Shown: one piece after another, positions 15,687 through 24,787 of the stretch | Layout of the letters: each line of letters opens with the position of its first letter | Numbering within the stretch: position 1 is the stretch's first letter | Assembly: GCF_030009775.1 (NCBI RefSeq) | Contig: NZ_JASCTH010000029.1 | Span: 63,823 to 127,822, forward strand | DNA length: 64,000 nucleotides | Reading direction: 5' to 3' | Origin: Actinoplanes sandaracinus | Lineage (GTDB): Bacteria > Actinomycetota > Actinomycetes > Mycobacteriales > Micromonosporaceae | Notes under the pieces: model-generated | Told to the model about the DNA's origin: nothing | Database searches by the model: none | The model's input: the letters and a program-made list of their open reading frames with translations, nothing else | Position numbers and translations under genes: made by a program

Positions 15687-18600
15687 ATGATCGTCCGGAG
15701 ATCACGGTCTACGGAATCGCATTATCGGCCCTCGGTCGTGACCTTTGTCGCGTGTTACGCCAATACCGGTCAGACGAGCATCATCGCAAATCTCGCCTGG
15801 ATGCTCGCGCGCATCGGCCGCGACGTGCTGGTACTCGACCTGAGCGCCGAGGGTGCTGCCGCGCAGGAATATCTGGGGCCGTTCCTCGCCGAGGAGACGA
15901 CCGGTGGCCTCGGCCGGGATGCGGCCGCCGTGCTGCCGGCGTCACCGCGCGAGGTGGGTGGCTCGGCGATCAGGCTGCGGCGCTTCGTCGTGGGACCGGG
16001 GCGCCTCGACATCCTCCAGGCCGGCATGCCGGAACATGTCAGCGTTGCCGCCCTCCGGCAGGTGACAGACAACTCCGACTATGCCTACGTTCTGATCGAC
16101 GCCCCCGCGGACCGTACCGGCGCCACGCCGAGCGCGGTCGTGCGGGAGTCGCTCGCGTCGCTCGCCGCCATCTCGGACCGGCTCGTCGTCTGCCTGAATC
16201 CTCAGAGTCACAACCTGCACGAGACCGCCGAGCTCACCGCCGATCTGTGTGGCCGCATCGCCGAGCAACCCGCGGTCAGCCTGGTGGTCAGTCACTTCGG
16301 CGAGGCCGTGGAACAGGCCGAGCGGACCAGGCAGGAGGCCGAGGCGGCGTTCGAACCGTTCGTCGGCGCCAGACGGCTGATCACCCTGCCGACCCAGCAC
16401 TACTGGGACTACCTGGCCATCCTCAAGGAATCACCCGGTGGCGCGTTGCCCGAGGCGTACGGCCGGCTGCTGCACGAGATCGCGCCGCACGAGCGGGAGA
16501 GAACCATCCAGCGTCCGCAGACGCTGAGCAACAGGTACCTCGCCACGATGGACCGCCGGATGACCGCCGACAGCGTCGCCTCCCGGGCGACGGCCGAGCC
16601 GCGCGAACCGGTCGCCGTTCTGCACCACCCCGCCGATCAGCAGATCGTCGAATGGCTGGCCGGACAACTGGGCGCTCACGGACTCGATGCCCGGCCGTGC
16701 CCGGTGCCGCCCGGCGCACCGATCGAGGTACCGGACGGATCGGTGATCGCGGTGGTGTCGCGGCATCGCAACGGTGTCCTTGCCGGCCTGCCCGCCGATG
16801 TTCGGACCGGCGAGCGTGAGCTGGTGGTCATCCAGGTCGACGAGGAGCTGGAGCGACTGCCTTCGGCGATCCCGGCATCCGTCGTTCACCTGGACCGGGC
16901 ACAGCCGGCGAAAATGGCCGCGACTCGATTGTTCGCGGCTCTGGGCCTGTCCGGCGTGGCGCGTCCGGTGGGAGCCGCCGGAGGCGGGCCGGGGGCGCTG
17001 CGGCTCTTCGGTGAGCCGCGGCTGCGCAACCCGGCTCCTGCGAAGGAGGAGATGTTCTTCGGTCGGGACAAGGAGATCCGCGAGATCCGCCGGCTGCTGA
17101 CGCAGCGCCACAAGGTGACCGTCAGCGGCCCCGGGGGAATCGGCAAGACCGCGCTTGTCCTCGATTATCTGGAACGCTTCCGGGCGGAGTACGACACGGT
17201 CTGGTGGATCGCCGCGCACGACATCCGGGTCGTCCGAGCGAAGTTGGCCGAGCTGGGTCATCAGCTCAACGTCCGCCCGCGCGGCAACCTGACCGATGCC
17301 ACGTTGGACCTGATCGCCGCGGGCCGTGCGCCGCGAGGCGTCGTCGATCCGGGCAAGTGCCTGCTTGTCTACGATGGGGTGACAGATCCCGCGCGGCTCA
17401 CGCCGCTGCTGCCGTCAGGCGGCGACGCTCATGTCGTGATCACGACGAGGCACGGCGGTGACGGTGCGGGCGACGACAACGACGGCGAGTTCGTGCTCGG
17501 TCCGCTCGCCGCTGAGGAAGGCGTCATCGGGCTCGCGGCGCTCTTCGAACGCAACGACGGGGAACTGGCATATCTCACCGACGAGGAGGCGCGCCAGGTT
17601 GTCTCCGCCGCCGGCCGGAGCGGAGCCGCGCTGAGGCTGGCCTCGACCTATCTGCGTAACGTCGTCAACGCGGAGAAGGGCCTGGGCGAGGTCGGTGACG
17701 TGAGCCCGCTACGGCGGACACTGGGCGCCGCCCTCTCCCGCGTGAACGCCGTGACCGCGGGCGTCGACTGTCCCGAAGCGGCGCTGCTGGAGCTGGTCCT
17801 TGAGCAGCTGCTCACCGACCCCTATGGGGCCCGGGCCCAGCATCTGGCCGAGATGTGCGCCTACCTCTCGCCCGACGGCATCGACCTGCGTCTGCTGCGG
17901 GCTCCCGCGATGCTGACGCAGTTCGTGCACCCGGATCGAGGCGGCGTACGCGAGGGCATCACCGCTGACGACATCGACCGCACCATGTGGACCGGCGCGC
18001 GCTTCGGGCTCTTCGACGTGCGCTGGTCGGAGGACGCGCTGCTGCGCACGGTTCCCGCGTTCGAGTCCCTGCTGCTCGAGCGGCTGTCGCCCGAACAGCG
18101 TGAGCAGAGACGTGAGCAGGTCCGCCGTGGACTCGCGGGCGTCGCGGTCGTCCTGCCCTGGGAAGGCGAAACGCGGATGCGGTCGGCTGCCTCGCAGTGG
18201 ACCAGGTCGATCTACCAGGAGTTGCAGAGGCACTTCGACACTTGCGAGGCCGCGGAAGCCGGCGACCCGGCGATTCGCGAGTGGGTGGTCCGCCAACTGC
18301 GCTTCCTGGTGCGCAACGCGGACCAGTCCGACCTGAGGTATGTCCGGCCTCTGATGGAAGCGTTGTACCACCGCTGGTTCGAGGAGTTCCGCGGTGAGGA
18401 ACTGACCCTGCGGCTGGCGAACGAGCTCACGAACGTCTATCGCGGCCTGGGCAGATTTCGGGAGGCGATGGAACTCGACCGGCGGATGCTGACCGAGTAC
18501 GGCAGCGTTCTCGGGCGTGATCACTTCCGGATCCTGGTGCTGCGCGGCGGGATCACGGCCGCGTACCGGGCGATGGGGGAGTTCGACGCGGCGATCGCGG

Positions 18601-19529
18601 AGGAAGAGAGCATCAGACAGCACTTCGCGGCCACCCACGGCCCTGGCCACCCCGACACTCTGACCGCTTCGCACAACCTCGCCGTCTCCCAGTTCTTGTC
18701 CGGCTTCGCGGATCTGGCGCTCGCCACGGAGCGGAAGGTGTACGCGGGCCGTCTTCACCTGCTCGGGCCGCAGGCGACCCAGACGCTCTGGTCCGAGATG
18801 GAGTGCGGCATCTACACCCGCGAAGTGGGCGACTACACCGCCGCTGTCGGGATGCTGGAAACCGTTGAGCAGCGCATGCACGAAGCACACCTGGACCGGG
18901 CGGGCACCCACCGGCTGCGGGCTCGCCGCCATCTGGCGATCGCCCGGCGCCTCGCTGACGATCCAGCGGCTGACCCGGAGGTCATGGAGCAGATTCTTCG
19001 GATGTACGAGGAGCTGTTCGGTCCCGACCATCCACAGACGTGGGCTACCCGGCTCAGCCTGGCCGCCGAGGCGCACCACGCGGGCAAGCACGAGCAGGCC
19101 ACCCGGCTCGCCGGAGAGGTGCTCGCCCATTACGAGAGCGATCTGGGCGATACCCATCCCTTCACCGCCGCTACCCGGGCCAACCTCGCGGTGTACCAGC
19201 AACACGCCGAGGCGTACCCCCAAGCGCTCGCCAACGCCCGGCGGGCGCACGACGCCCTCGCTTCCCGGCTCGGCGCACCACACCCGTGGACCCTCACCGC
19301 GCTCCTGGGCCGGGTCCTGGTCGAGGCCGGCCAGCAGGAGAAGAGCGCCGTCGACCACGCCGGCGAGGCCCTGTCGCTCGCGAGTGAGTTCTTGAGCCCG
19401 GAACATCCCATTCTCCGCGTTGCGTCGTTGTGGTCTGAGGAGCTTCGCCGCGGGGCCTCGGCGGCCGCACTGCGGGTACCCGGTGCGGTGCCCGCCCGGC
19501 ATATCGACATCACGATCCCGGAGACGTGA
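15687..19529 (+). CDS. fxsT: FxsT-like protein: ParA-like, TIR-like, NB-ARC and TPR domains
   Basis: A 1280-residue multidomain protein matching the FxSxx-COOH-system tetratricopeptide protein. Residues about 10-260 form a MinD/ParA-like domain, and about 305-420 a TIR-like segment beginning VAVLHHPADQQIVEWLAGQL. An NB-ARC NTPase follows with an intact Walker A, SGPGGIGKTA (Lys487), and WWIAAHD after it. From about 900 to the end it is TPR-rich (repeats such as GRFREAMELDRRML). The ParA-like Walker A is degenerate: the usual KGGVGRT-type loop reads YANTGQTS, so Lys/Arg is replaced by Gln. Known relatives accompany FxsA and FxsB; their biochemical role is not settled, and the STAND-like layout suggests signalling or sensing. 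It lies 66 bases after the precursor, with GGAG 5 bases before its ATG. Confidence 0.8.
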   Translation: MIVRRSRSTESHYRPSVVTFVACYANTGQTSIIANLAWMLARIGRDVLVLDLSAEGAAAQEYLGPFLAEETTGGLGRDAAAVLPASPREVGGSAIRLRRFVVGPGRLDILQAGMPEHVSVAALRQVTDNSDYAYVLIDAPADRTGATPSAVVRESLASLAAISDRLVVCLNPQSHNLHETAELTADLCGRIAEQPAVSLVVSHFGEAVEQAERTRQEAEAAFEPFVGARRLITLPTQHYWDYLAILKESPGGALPEAYGRLLHEIAPHERERTIQRPQTLSNRYLATMDRRMTADSVASRATAEPREPVAVLHHPADQQIVEWLAGQLGAHGLDARPCPVPPGAPIEVPDGSVIAVVSRHRNGVLAGLPADVRTGERELVVIQVDEELERLPSAIPASVVHLDRAQPAKMAATRLFAALGLSGVARPVGAAGGGPGALRLFGEPRLRNPAPAKEEMFFGRDKEIREIRRLLTQRHKVTVSGPGGIGKTALVLDYLERFRAEYDTVWWIAAHDIRVVRAKLAELGHQLNVRPRGNLTDATLDLIAAGRAPRGVVDPGKCLLVYDGVTDPARLTPLLPSGGDAHVVITTRHGGDGAGDDNDGEFVLGPLAAEEGVIGLAALFERNDGELAYLTDEEARQVVSAAGRSGAALRLASTYLRNVVNAEKGLGEVGDVSPLRRTLGAALSRVNAVTAGVDCPEAALLELVLEQLLTDPYGARAQHLAEMCAYLSPDGIDLRLLRAPAMLTQFVHPDRGGVREGITADDIDRTMWTGARFGLFDVRWSEDALLRTVPAFESLLLERLSPEQREQRREQVRRGLAGVAVVLPWEGETRMRSAASQWTRSIYQELQRHFDTCEAAEAGDPAIREWVVRQLRFLVRNADQSDLRYVRPLMEALYHRWFEEFRGEELTLRLANELTNVYRGLGRFREAMELDRRMLTEYGSVLGRDHFRILVLRGGITAAYRAMGEFDAAIAEEESIRQHFAATHGPGHPDTLTASHNLAVSQFLSGFADLALATERKVYAGRLHLLGPQATQTLWSEMECGIYTREVGDYTAAVGMLETVEQRMHEAHLDRAGTHRLRARRHLAIARRLADDPAADPEVMEQILRMYEELFGPDHPQTWATRLSLAAEAHHAGKHEQATRLAGEVLAHYESDLGDTHPFTAATRANLAVYQQHAEAYPQALANARRAHDALASRLGAPHPWTLTALLGRVLVEAGQQEKSAVDHAGEALSLASEFLSPEHPILRVASLWSEELRRGASAAALRVPGAVPARHIDITIPET

Positions 19530-19608
19530 CCGTGAGGTGGCGGCGACGGTCCAGCATGGAGACGGATGCGCCGGCGCACGACGCGTATCGGCCGAGGGGG
19601 TGGCCCAC

Positions 19609-20535
19609 ATGACAGACGCCGCACAGCCTTACACGGCCGAGAGCCCGTTCTTCGGCCCCGAGCTGGAGGACGTCCGCACCCGCTTCGATGAGGCCATGCG
19701 GGCGGTCCCGGAGTTGTGCCACCTCAGCCACTACACCCAAGCCGATTGGGACTTCACGCTCGGCACCGTCCCCGATGACGGCTATCAGACCATGGCCTCG
19801 ACGCTCATCGCGGCGCTCACCCGCCTCGGCCGCACTCTCGCGGAGGCCGGTACGGGCGCCCTGCTGCGCTGCGTGGCGCACTCCGATGGGGGAGCGGTCT
19901 TCTGCAACACCTTCCAGCAGGGTGAGCATGTGGTCGGTGTGGCGCTCGACCCGGACAGCCGGCATTCGCTGCGAGACGTGCCCACGCTGCGTGCCGACAT
20001 GGCGATCGCGGAATTGGTCACCGAGGTGCGCCGCAGCGTGGGCCAGCAGGGCCAGAACCCGGGCGGATTCAACATCGTCAAGGCGCCGACGGACCCGCTC
20101 GCCTGGGAGCCGCCGGCGGACGCCGATGGCGATCTGCGCAGCCGCGTCGCTGCGGTGCTCGATCCGGGCGACCTTCAGTTCGTCACGCTGATCCAGGACG
20201 GTGAGGCTGTTCTGGAGACGGACGTGTTCGGGGAACGGGCGGCCGCCCGGTTCTTCCGCGCCGGATACACACCGGCCCGGCGACGCGACTTCTACCGATG
20301 GCTCGCGCCGCTCCTCGATTCGCATGCGCGGGAGATCGGCCGCATCGTCTACCCGGCGATCGGGCGTGGTCTGCGCCGGTTGACACTCGACGTGCAGCGG
20401 GGTGCGATCTACTATCGCAAGATTGATGACTGCCTATATCTGGTGGGTGTGACTCTCAACCAGGAGGGGGTGATTGTGGCGGATCTCAAGAGCGAGTGGC
20501 TGAGCCGTCCGCCTGACTCATGGGCCGGCCGGTGA
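19609..20535 (+). CDS. Unknown protein in the FxsT operon
   Basis: A 308-residue acidic, soluble protein that I do not recognise. Two stretches (about 75-145, around LLRCVAHSDGGAVFCNTFQQ; and about 255-300, with QRGAIYYRKIDDCLYLVGVT) have alternating hydrophobic residues that faintly recall roadblock/profilin-like folds. This is a guess. No signal peptide or membrane segment is seen. It starts at ATG 19609, 79 bases after fxsT on the same strand, and its last 16 bases overlap the antiporter gene. It is thus probably cotranscribed with both and may be a partner of FxsT. Confidence 0.75.
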   Translation: MTDAAQPYTAESPFFGPELEDVRTRFDEAMRAVPELCHLSHYTQADWDFTLGTVPDDGYQTMASTLIAALTRLGRTLAEAGTGALLRCVAHSDGGAVFCNTFQQGEHVVGVALDPDSRHSLRDVPTLRADMAIAELVTEVRRSVGQQGQNPGGFNIVKAPTDPLAWEPPADADGDLRSRVAAVLDPGDLQFVTLIQDGEAVLETDVFGERAAARFFRAGYTPARRRDFYRWLAPLLDSHAREIGRIVYPAIGRGLRRLTLDVQRGAIYYRKIDDCLYLVGVTLNQEGVIVADLKSEWLSRPPDSWAGR

Positions 20536-21671
20536 CCCCGGCAGGTGAGATGCTCCCGCACGTGACGTTCCGGCGCCGCCTTCAGCGCACGATCGGCGCG
20601 ACCGCGTCAGCCGGTTTCACTCGCCTGCTGGCCTTCGTCGCGGTGGTGACCGCCGTCGCCCTGCTGGCATGGTGGACCGGGCTCACCGGCGTTCTCGGCA
20701 CCCCGCTCTACAACGGCGTCGCCGTCGTGCTGCTGGCCATCGGGTTGTTCGCCAGCACATCAGGGATCAACCTGGACGCCGCACGGCGCGACGCCCCCAT
20801 CGTGCTGCTCGCCGTAACGGTCGGTGTGCTGCTCAAAACCGCGATCATCGCCGGTGTCATGTACGCGGTCTTCCGGCGCCCCGAGTCCGTGGTTCTCGGC
20901 GTCGCCGTGGCGCAGATCGATCCACTGTCAGTCGCGGCGTTGCGCCGCGAACCTCGGCTCTCCCCACGCGCTCAGGACATTCTGGCGGCCTGGTCCTCTT
21001 TCGACGATCCGATCACCGCGTTGATGACCGTCTATTTGGCTGCCTGGCTCGGCACCGGGCCGAGCGTCTTCGGTACGGGATCCGCCCTGCCGCAGCTGGC
21101 GCTGAACCTGGGACTCGCGGGGCTGGCTTACGGCTTGTGGAAGCTGACCGGCGGGCGCACCCAGGGCAAGGCGCCGCCATGGAGGATCCCGGCGCAACGC
21201 CTGCTGACGATCGCGGTGGCCGTTGCGGCAGTGTCGCAATTCCTCATGCTGGCCCTGGCTACGGCCGGGCTTTTTCTACGGCCCCGCATCGATTGGCTCC
21301 TGGAGAAGGCGACCGCCATCGCCTTCTGGCTCGCGGCATGTGCCATCGGGATCGGACTCGGCGCCGGAGCGCACATCGTCGAGGGCGTCGTGCTGGGCCT
21401 CGCCGCATACTGCTCGCAGATCCTGGTCAGTATCGTGATCACTCGTCGTCTCCCACGCGACGACCGCGTCGGGCTGGCACTCGGCCAGCAGAACGGCATC
21501 ACGGCGATCCTGCTGGCTCTGCTGCTCGAACCGCAGTTCCCCGGCACCATCGCGGTGGTCGGACCCGCGGTCGTCGTGGTCAATCTGCTGCATGTCATCG
21601 CGAACGCGGTCTGGAACACCGTGCGCCGGCCGGGCCCTGGCTCACCCGCGCGGCTCGAACTGGCTTCTTAG
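20520..21671 (+). CDS. CPA-type cation/proton antiporter-like membrane protein
   Basis: A 383-residue polytopic membrane protein with about 10-12 hydrophobic segments. Motifs of the CPA1 (NhaP/YjcE) family are visible: VAQIDPLSVAAL near 125-136 and AAWSSFDDPITALMTVY near 160-175, where the paired Asp residues are the expected ion site. It is shorter than most CPA1 exchangers and lacks a cytoplasmic tail. The start taken is ATG 20520, overlapping the previous gene by 16 bases; GTG 20532 (GTGA overlap) or ATG 20550 (preceded by AGGTGAG) are alternatives. Its last 30 bases overlap the 3' end of the convergent ATPase gene. Why an antiporter sits in an FxsT operon is unexplained. Confidence 0.82.
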   Translation: MGRPVTPAGEMLPHVTFRRRLQRTIGATASAGFTRLLAFVAVVTAVALLAWWTGLTGVLGTPLYNGVAVVLLAIGLFASTSGINLDAARRDAPIVLLAVTVGVLLKTAIIAGVMYAVFRRPESVVLGVAVAQIDPLSVAALRREPRLSPRAQDILAAWSSFDDPITALMTVYLAAWLGTGPSVFGTGSALPQLALNLGLAGLAYGLWKLTGGRTQGKAPPWRIPAQRLLTIAVAVAAVSQFLMLALATAGLFLRPRIDWLLEKATAIAFWLAACAIGIGLGAGAHIVEGVVLGLAAYCSQILVSIVITRRLPRDDRVGLALGQQNGITAILLALLLEPQFPGTIAVVGPAVVVVNLLHVIANAVWNTVRRPGPGSPARLELAS

Positions 21672-23864
21672 CTTCCGGCGAACCCGGCTGCCGAGCGCCC
21701 CCATCGCATCCGAAACGGTCGGAGGCTGACGCTCCACCGGTCCGGTGAAGTCGCGTAGGGCTTCCACCGACAGGACCGGCAACTGCTCGTACAGCAGCGC
21801 GAAGGTCTCGCAGTGCCCGTCGAGCGACTCCCACTGCTCGGACGTCGGCTCGCGATTGAGTGCCTCGGCATACCATTGGCCGACCGCCTCCCTGAAGGCC
21901 GACAGCATCGTTCGCAGCAGCCACCCGGTCCCGGCGGCCCGCTGGATCACTGTCTGCCCGAGTTGGTTCGCGGTGGAGGGAAACTGTGAGGCGTCGGTGC
22001 CGAGGCCGAAGGCGCGACGGATCACCGACTCGGTGTCGACGGTCAGATGCAATGCTTCGTCAGCCCGTGTGAAGAGGGCCTCCACCTCCGCCGGCAGCAC
22101 CGCGGTGACGTCGGGAAGGCGGGCCGGGGCGGTCGCCGCGAGATCGGCCAACACTTGACTGACCGTGGCCCATTGACGGTCCGACTGGGCGCGCAGGCCT
22201 TCCAGGCGGTTCGCGGTCTGCCCCAGCAGGCGGTACATGTTCGCCTGCTGCCGGGCGATGCGGGAATGCGAGACCGTATCCTCGGCGCCGATTCGTCCCA
22301 GCGGTCCCAACCGGTCCACTGCCGCCTTGAACGCGATCTGGAAGTCGTCGCCGAACGAGGTCCGGTCATAGGCCAAGGGATTACGGCCGAATGCCTGAGC
22401 CAGCTCGGGCACCCAGCGCGGAGGAAGGACGCCGCTCACGACCAGTATCACTTCCGTCGGCCCCGGCTCCGCACTGATCGTCGCCGCCGCGTCGCGCAGA
22501 CGCCTGGCATCCTCGTCTCCGAGAATGGAGTCGGCGATGAGTACCGCGCAGTGCGCCCCCTCATCTCCGATCGATATCCAGTAGTCGACCAGAACACTTG
22601 GCTGCCCCACGCGCAGCCCCACCTCGTACGGCCACCCCGACGCGCTGACCGTGCTCGCGACCTCCCGGTTCACCGACCGCAGCACATCGAAGTTGAAATG
22701 CTCACGCACGGCTTCGCGCACCATGGCGGGAGTCACGTCCACGCCCCGCGCCGCCTGCACCAGCTTGTATCCCAGCATGACGACAGCCCGGGGGTTGCCG
22801 CCGACCAGCTCAGCCAGGTAGGCGGCTGTTGCGGGAGTGAACGGCGCGAGCGCGTCCGGCTCGCTGAGCCCGGGCCGCGCGGTCTTGAAGAAGGTGGCCA
22901 CGTCATCGCCGGTGAACGGCTTCATGACGATCGGCTGCCCGATGCGCCCGCGGACCGCCGGCGTCAGTGACGAGATCGCCTCGGGTACTCCCGCCAGCAT
23001 GAGGAAACCGCCGGCCTGCACGAACACCTCGAGCAACTGCTGGAAAGCGCTGAGCACCGCGGTGTCCGGCCGGTCCCGGCGCCGCAGAATCTGCTCGAGT
23101 TCATCGACCACCAGCAGGAACTTGAACCCGGCATGGCTGTAGAGCAGCGTGAAGACGCCCATGGCCTCCAAAGCACGCGTCTCCGTGTCGAGGGTCTGCT
23201 GGATACCGCGCTCGCGCAGCAGCGGGTCGGGGGTGTGGCCGCGCAGCCATTCCCGGACGGACGGTTCGAAGGCAGGCCGTAACAGCAGTGCGAAGGCGAC
23301 CCCGAACTCCGGATTGTCGGTGACCGCTTCAAGCCGCTGCTGCAGCTCTCGGTGATAGCGACTCTCCCTGAGGCCGTACCGTTCGACCACGTCGACAGGG
23401 TCCAGATTGCCGCTGTCCAGCTCGGTCGCCAGCCTCGCGGTCAGCTCGGATTCGCGCAGCGAGTCGGCCACGATACGGGCATAGATGCGGCGTACCAGAT
23501 TCGGAATCTCGCGCGGCGACTGCACGAGCAGTTCCTCGGCGAAGTCCTGGTAGAGCTCGACGAAAGTCTGGTCGCGGGCTACCAGGTACATGGTGCGAAT
23601 CTGTAAGTCGGGTTGGCGTTTCACCAGGCTCAGCACATGCCGGGCCAGATATGTCTTGCCCATGCCGTGATCGCCGATCACCGCCAGGACATGTCCCTGT
23701 CCCGGCCCGGGCAACGTGAGATACTCGCCGACTGTGGTGCTCGCATCCTGAATCGCCTTGGTAGGGATCGTCACGCCCTCCGGGTCGTAATGCGACCCGA
23801 GAGCCACACTCATGAAAGGGTTGGCGGCGGCGATGCCCTCCGGCAGGTGCCCGATGTCGCTCAT
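21642..23864 (-). CDS. Large AAA/STAND-like P-loop ATPase
   Basis: A 740-residue soluble ATPase with Walker A GDHGMGKTYLAR near residue 66 and Walker B FLLVVDELEQIL near 250, followed by a helical lid (VGGNPRAVVMLG). This is the ORC/Cdc6-STAND layout. The C-terminal half (about 420-740) matches nothing I recognise. It is the last gene of a three-gene operon: its ATG shares a base with the stop of the upstream ATPase (TGATG at 23862-23866). Its 3' end overlaps the convergent antiporter gene by 30 bases. The N-terminal NPFMSVALGSHYDPEG segment suggests clients held near the ATP site. Function unknown; two-ATPase operons with a membrane subunit are common among poorly described defence or stress systems. 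Confidence 0.82.
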   Translation of the reverse strand: MSDIGHLPEGIAAANPFMSVALGSHYDPEGVTIPTKAIQDASTTVGEYLTLPGPGQGHVLAVIGDHGMGKTYLARHVLSLVKRQPDLQIRTMYLVARDQTFVELYQDFAEELLVQSPREIPNLVRRIYARIVADSLRESELTARLATELDSGNLDPVDVVERYGLRESRYHRELQQRLEAVTDNPEFGVAFALLLRPAFEPSVREWLRGHTPDPLLRERGIQQTLDTETRALEAMGVFTLLYSHAGFKFLLVVDELEQILRRRDRPDTAVLSAFQQLLEVFVQAGGFLMLAGVPEAISSLTPAVRGRIGQPIVMKPFTGDDVATFFKTARPGLSEPDALAPFTPATAAYLAELVGGNPRAVVMLGYKLVQAARGVDVTPAMVREAVREHFNFDVLRSVNREVASTVSASGWPYEVGLRVGQPSVLVDYWISIGDEGAHCAVLIADSILGDEDARRLRDAAATISAEPGPTEVILVVSGVLPPRWVPELAQAFGRNPLAYDRTSFGDDFQIAFKAAVDRLGPLGRIGAEDTVSHSRIARQQANMYRLLGQTANRLEGLRAQSDRQWATVSQVLADLAATAPARLPDVTAVLPAEVEALFTRADEALHLTVDTESVIRRAFGLGTDASQFPSTANQLGQTVIQRAAGTGWLLRTMLSAFREAVGQWYAEALNREPTSEQWESLDGHCETFALLYEQLPVLSVEALRDFTGPVERQPPTVSDAMGALGSRVRRKLRSQFEPRG

Positions 23865-24787
23865 CAGCCATCATTCCTTCCGATGAGTCTGTCGGCGTCC
23901 CGCATGAAGTACTCCAGGAGATCCTGCCAGTGGATGTCTCCGCCGCGGTCCGTCCTGCACCGCTCCTCGAAGAAGTAGAACAGCAGTTTCTGCAGCTCCC
24001 GAATAGTCCATCCGCGAGTGGTGTCCACCCGCCGCGCGACGTCGTCGTGAAGCTGCGGTCCGTCGGCAGGATGATTCGCCCTCTCCATACGGTGTCGAAC
24101 GAAGGCGGCGGTGTGACCGAGGCCGAGCAGTTTCACCTCCAGCGCAACGGTGGGTAACTGCTCGGCGCCACGGGACTGCTCGCTGATGGCCGCCGCGTCG
24201 TGCTCCCCGCGCAGTTCGGCGAAGAAGAGCAGACGAGCGTGGGTCTTGTTGGCCCAAGCGGTGATCTCGGTCGGTAACTCGGTCCGTGGCAGCCGCACCA
24301 CGACGACCGTCTCCTCGCCGCTGAGGTACAGACCGAGATCGGCGAACACCGCGGCCGGGTCCTTGATCAATTCCTCGTATTCAGTCTGGGTGATGTCAAG
24401 GTATTGCTTGCGGTAGAGGTAGCGGATGAGGAACTTGGAGATCTGTTCGATGCGCTGCACATGGTTCTCGGTGTCACGGCCCTGATCACGAACGTCCACC
24501 ACGAGGGGCTCTAATCCAGCGTTCTTGAGCAGCGTGCAGGCATGCCAGGCGCAACGATTGATCAACGCCGACTTGCCACATCCGGACTCGCCCATCGCCA
24601 CGATCAACTGGCCTCTCCCCGTCAACTCCCGCGGTGCCCGGAAAGCCCGCTCGAATTGTTGAAAGGCTTCTTCAGTGTGGTCGACGTCGACGTACAACTT
24701 CAAGACTTCACTGGCGTCACCCGCGAAGGGGTCGAGGGCGGCGAAGGGGTCGGACCGGCCGGGTAAGGCGAACGGATTGGGGATCAT
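23864..24787 (-). CDS. Small P-loop ATPase, middle gene of the three-gene module
   Basis: A 307-residue soluble protein with Walker A MGESGCGKSALINR at about residues 65-78 and a probable Walker B-like strand TVVVVRLPR near 165. The opening is MIPNPFALPGRSDPFAALDPF, Pro/Phe-rich like the start of the 740-aa ATPase (ANPFMSVALG). Both proteins probably share a fold and act together. Its ATG overlaps the stop of the membrane protein (ATGA at 24784-24787) and its own stop overlaps the next start, so the three products are made in fixed ratio. No specific family recognised. Confidence 0.8.
   Translation of the reverse strand: MIPNPFALPGRSDPFAALDPFAGDASEVLKLYVDVDHTEEAFQQFERAFRAPRELTGRGQLIVAMGESGCGKSALINRCAWHACTLLKNAGLEPLVVDVRDQGRDTENHVQRIEQISKFLIRYLYRKQYLDITQTEYEELIKDPAAVFADLGLYLSGEETVVVVRLPRTELPTEITAWANKTHARLLFFAELRGEHDAAAISEQSRGAEQLPTVALEVKLLGLGHTAAFVRHRMERANHPADGPQLHDDVARRVDTTRGWTIRELQKLLFYFFEERCRTDRGGDIHWQDLLEYFMRDADRLIGRNDG

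Noticed and set aside
17709..19610. Minus-strand open frame of 633 codons opposite fxsT
   Set aside because: Antisense to the TPR region with no recognisable domain; the plus frame has clear NB-ARC and TPR motifs.
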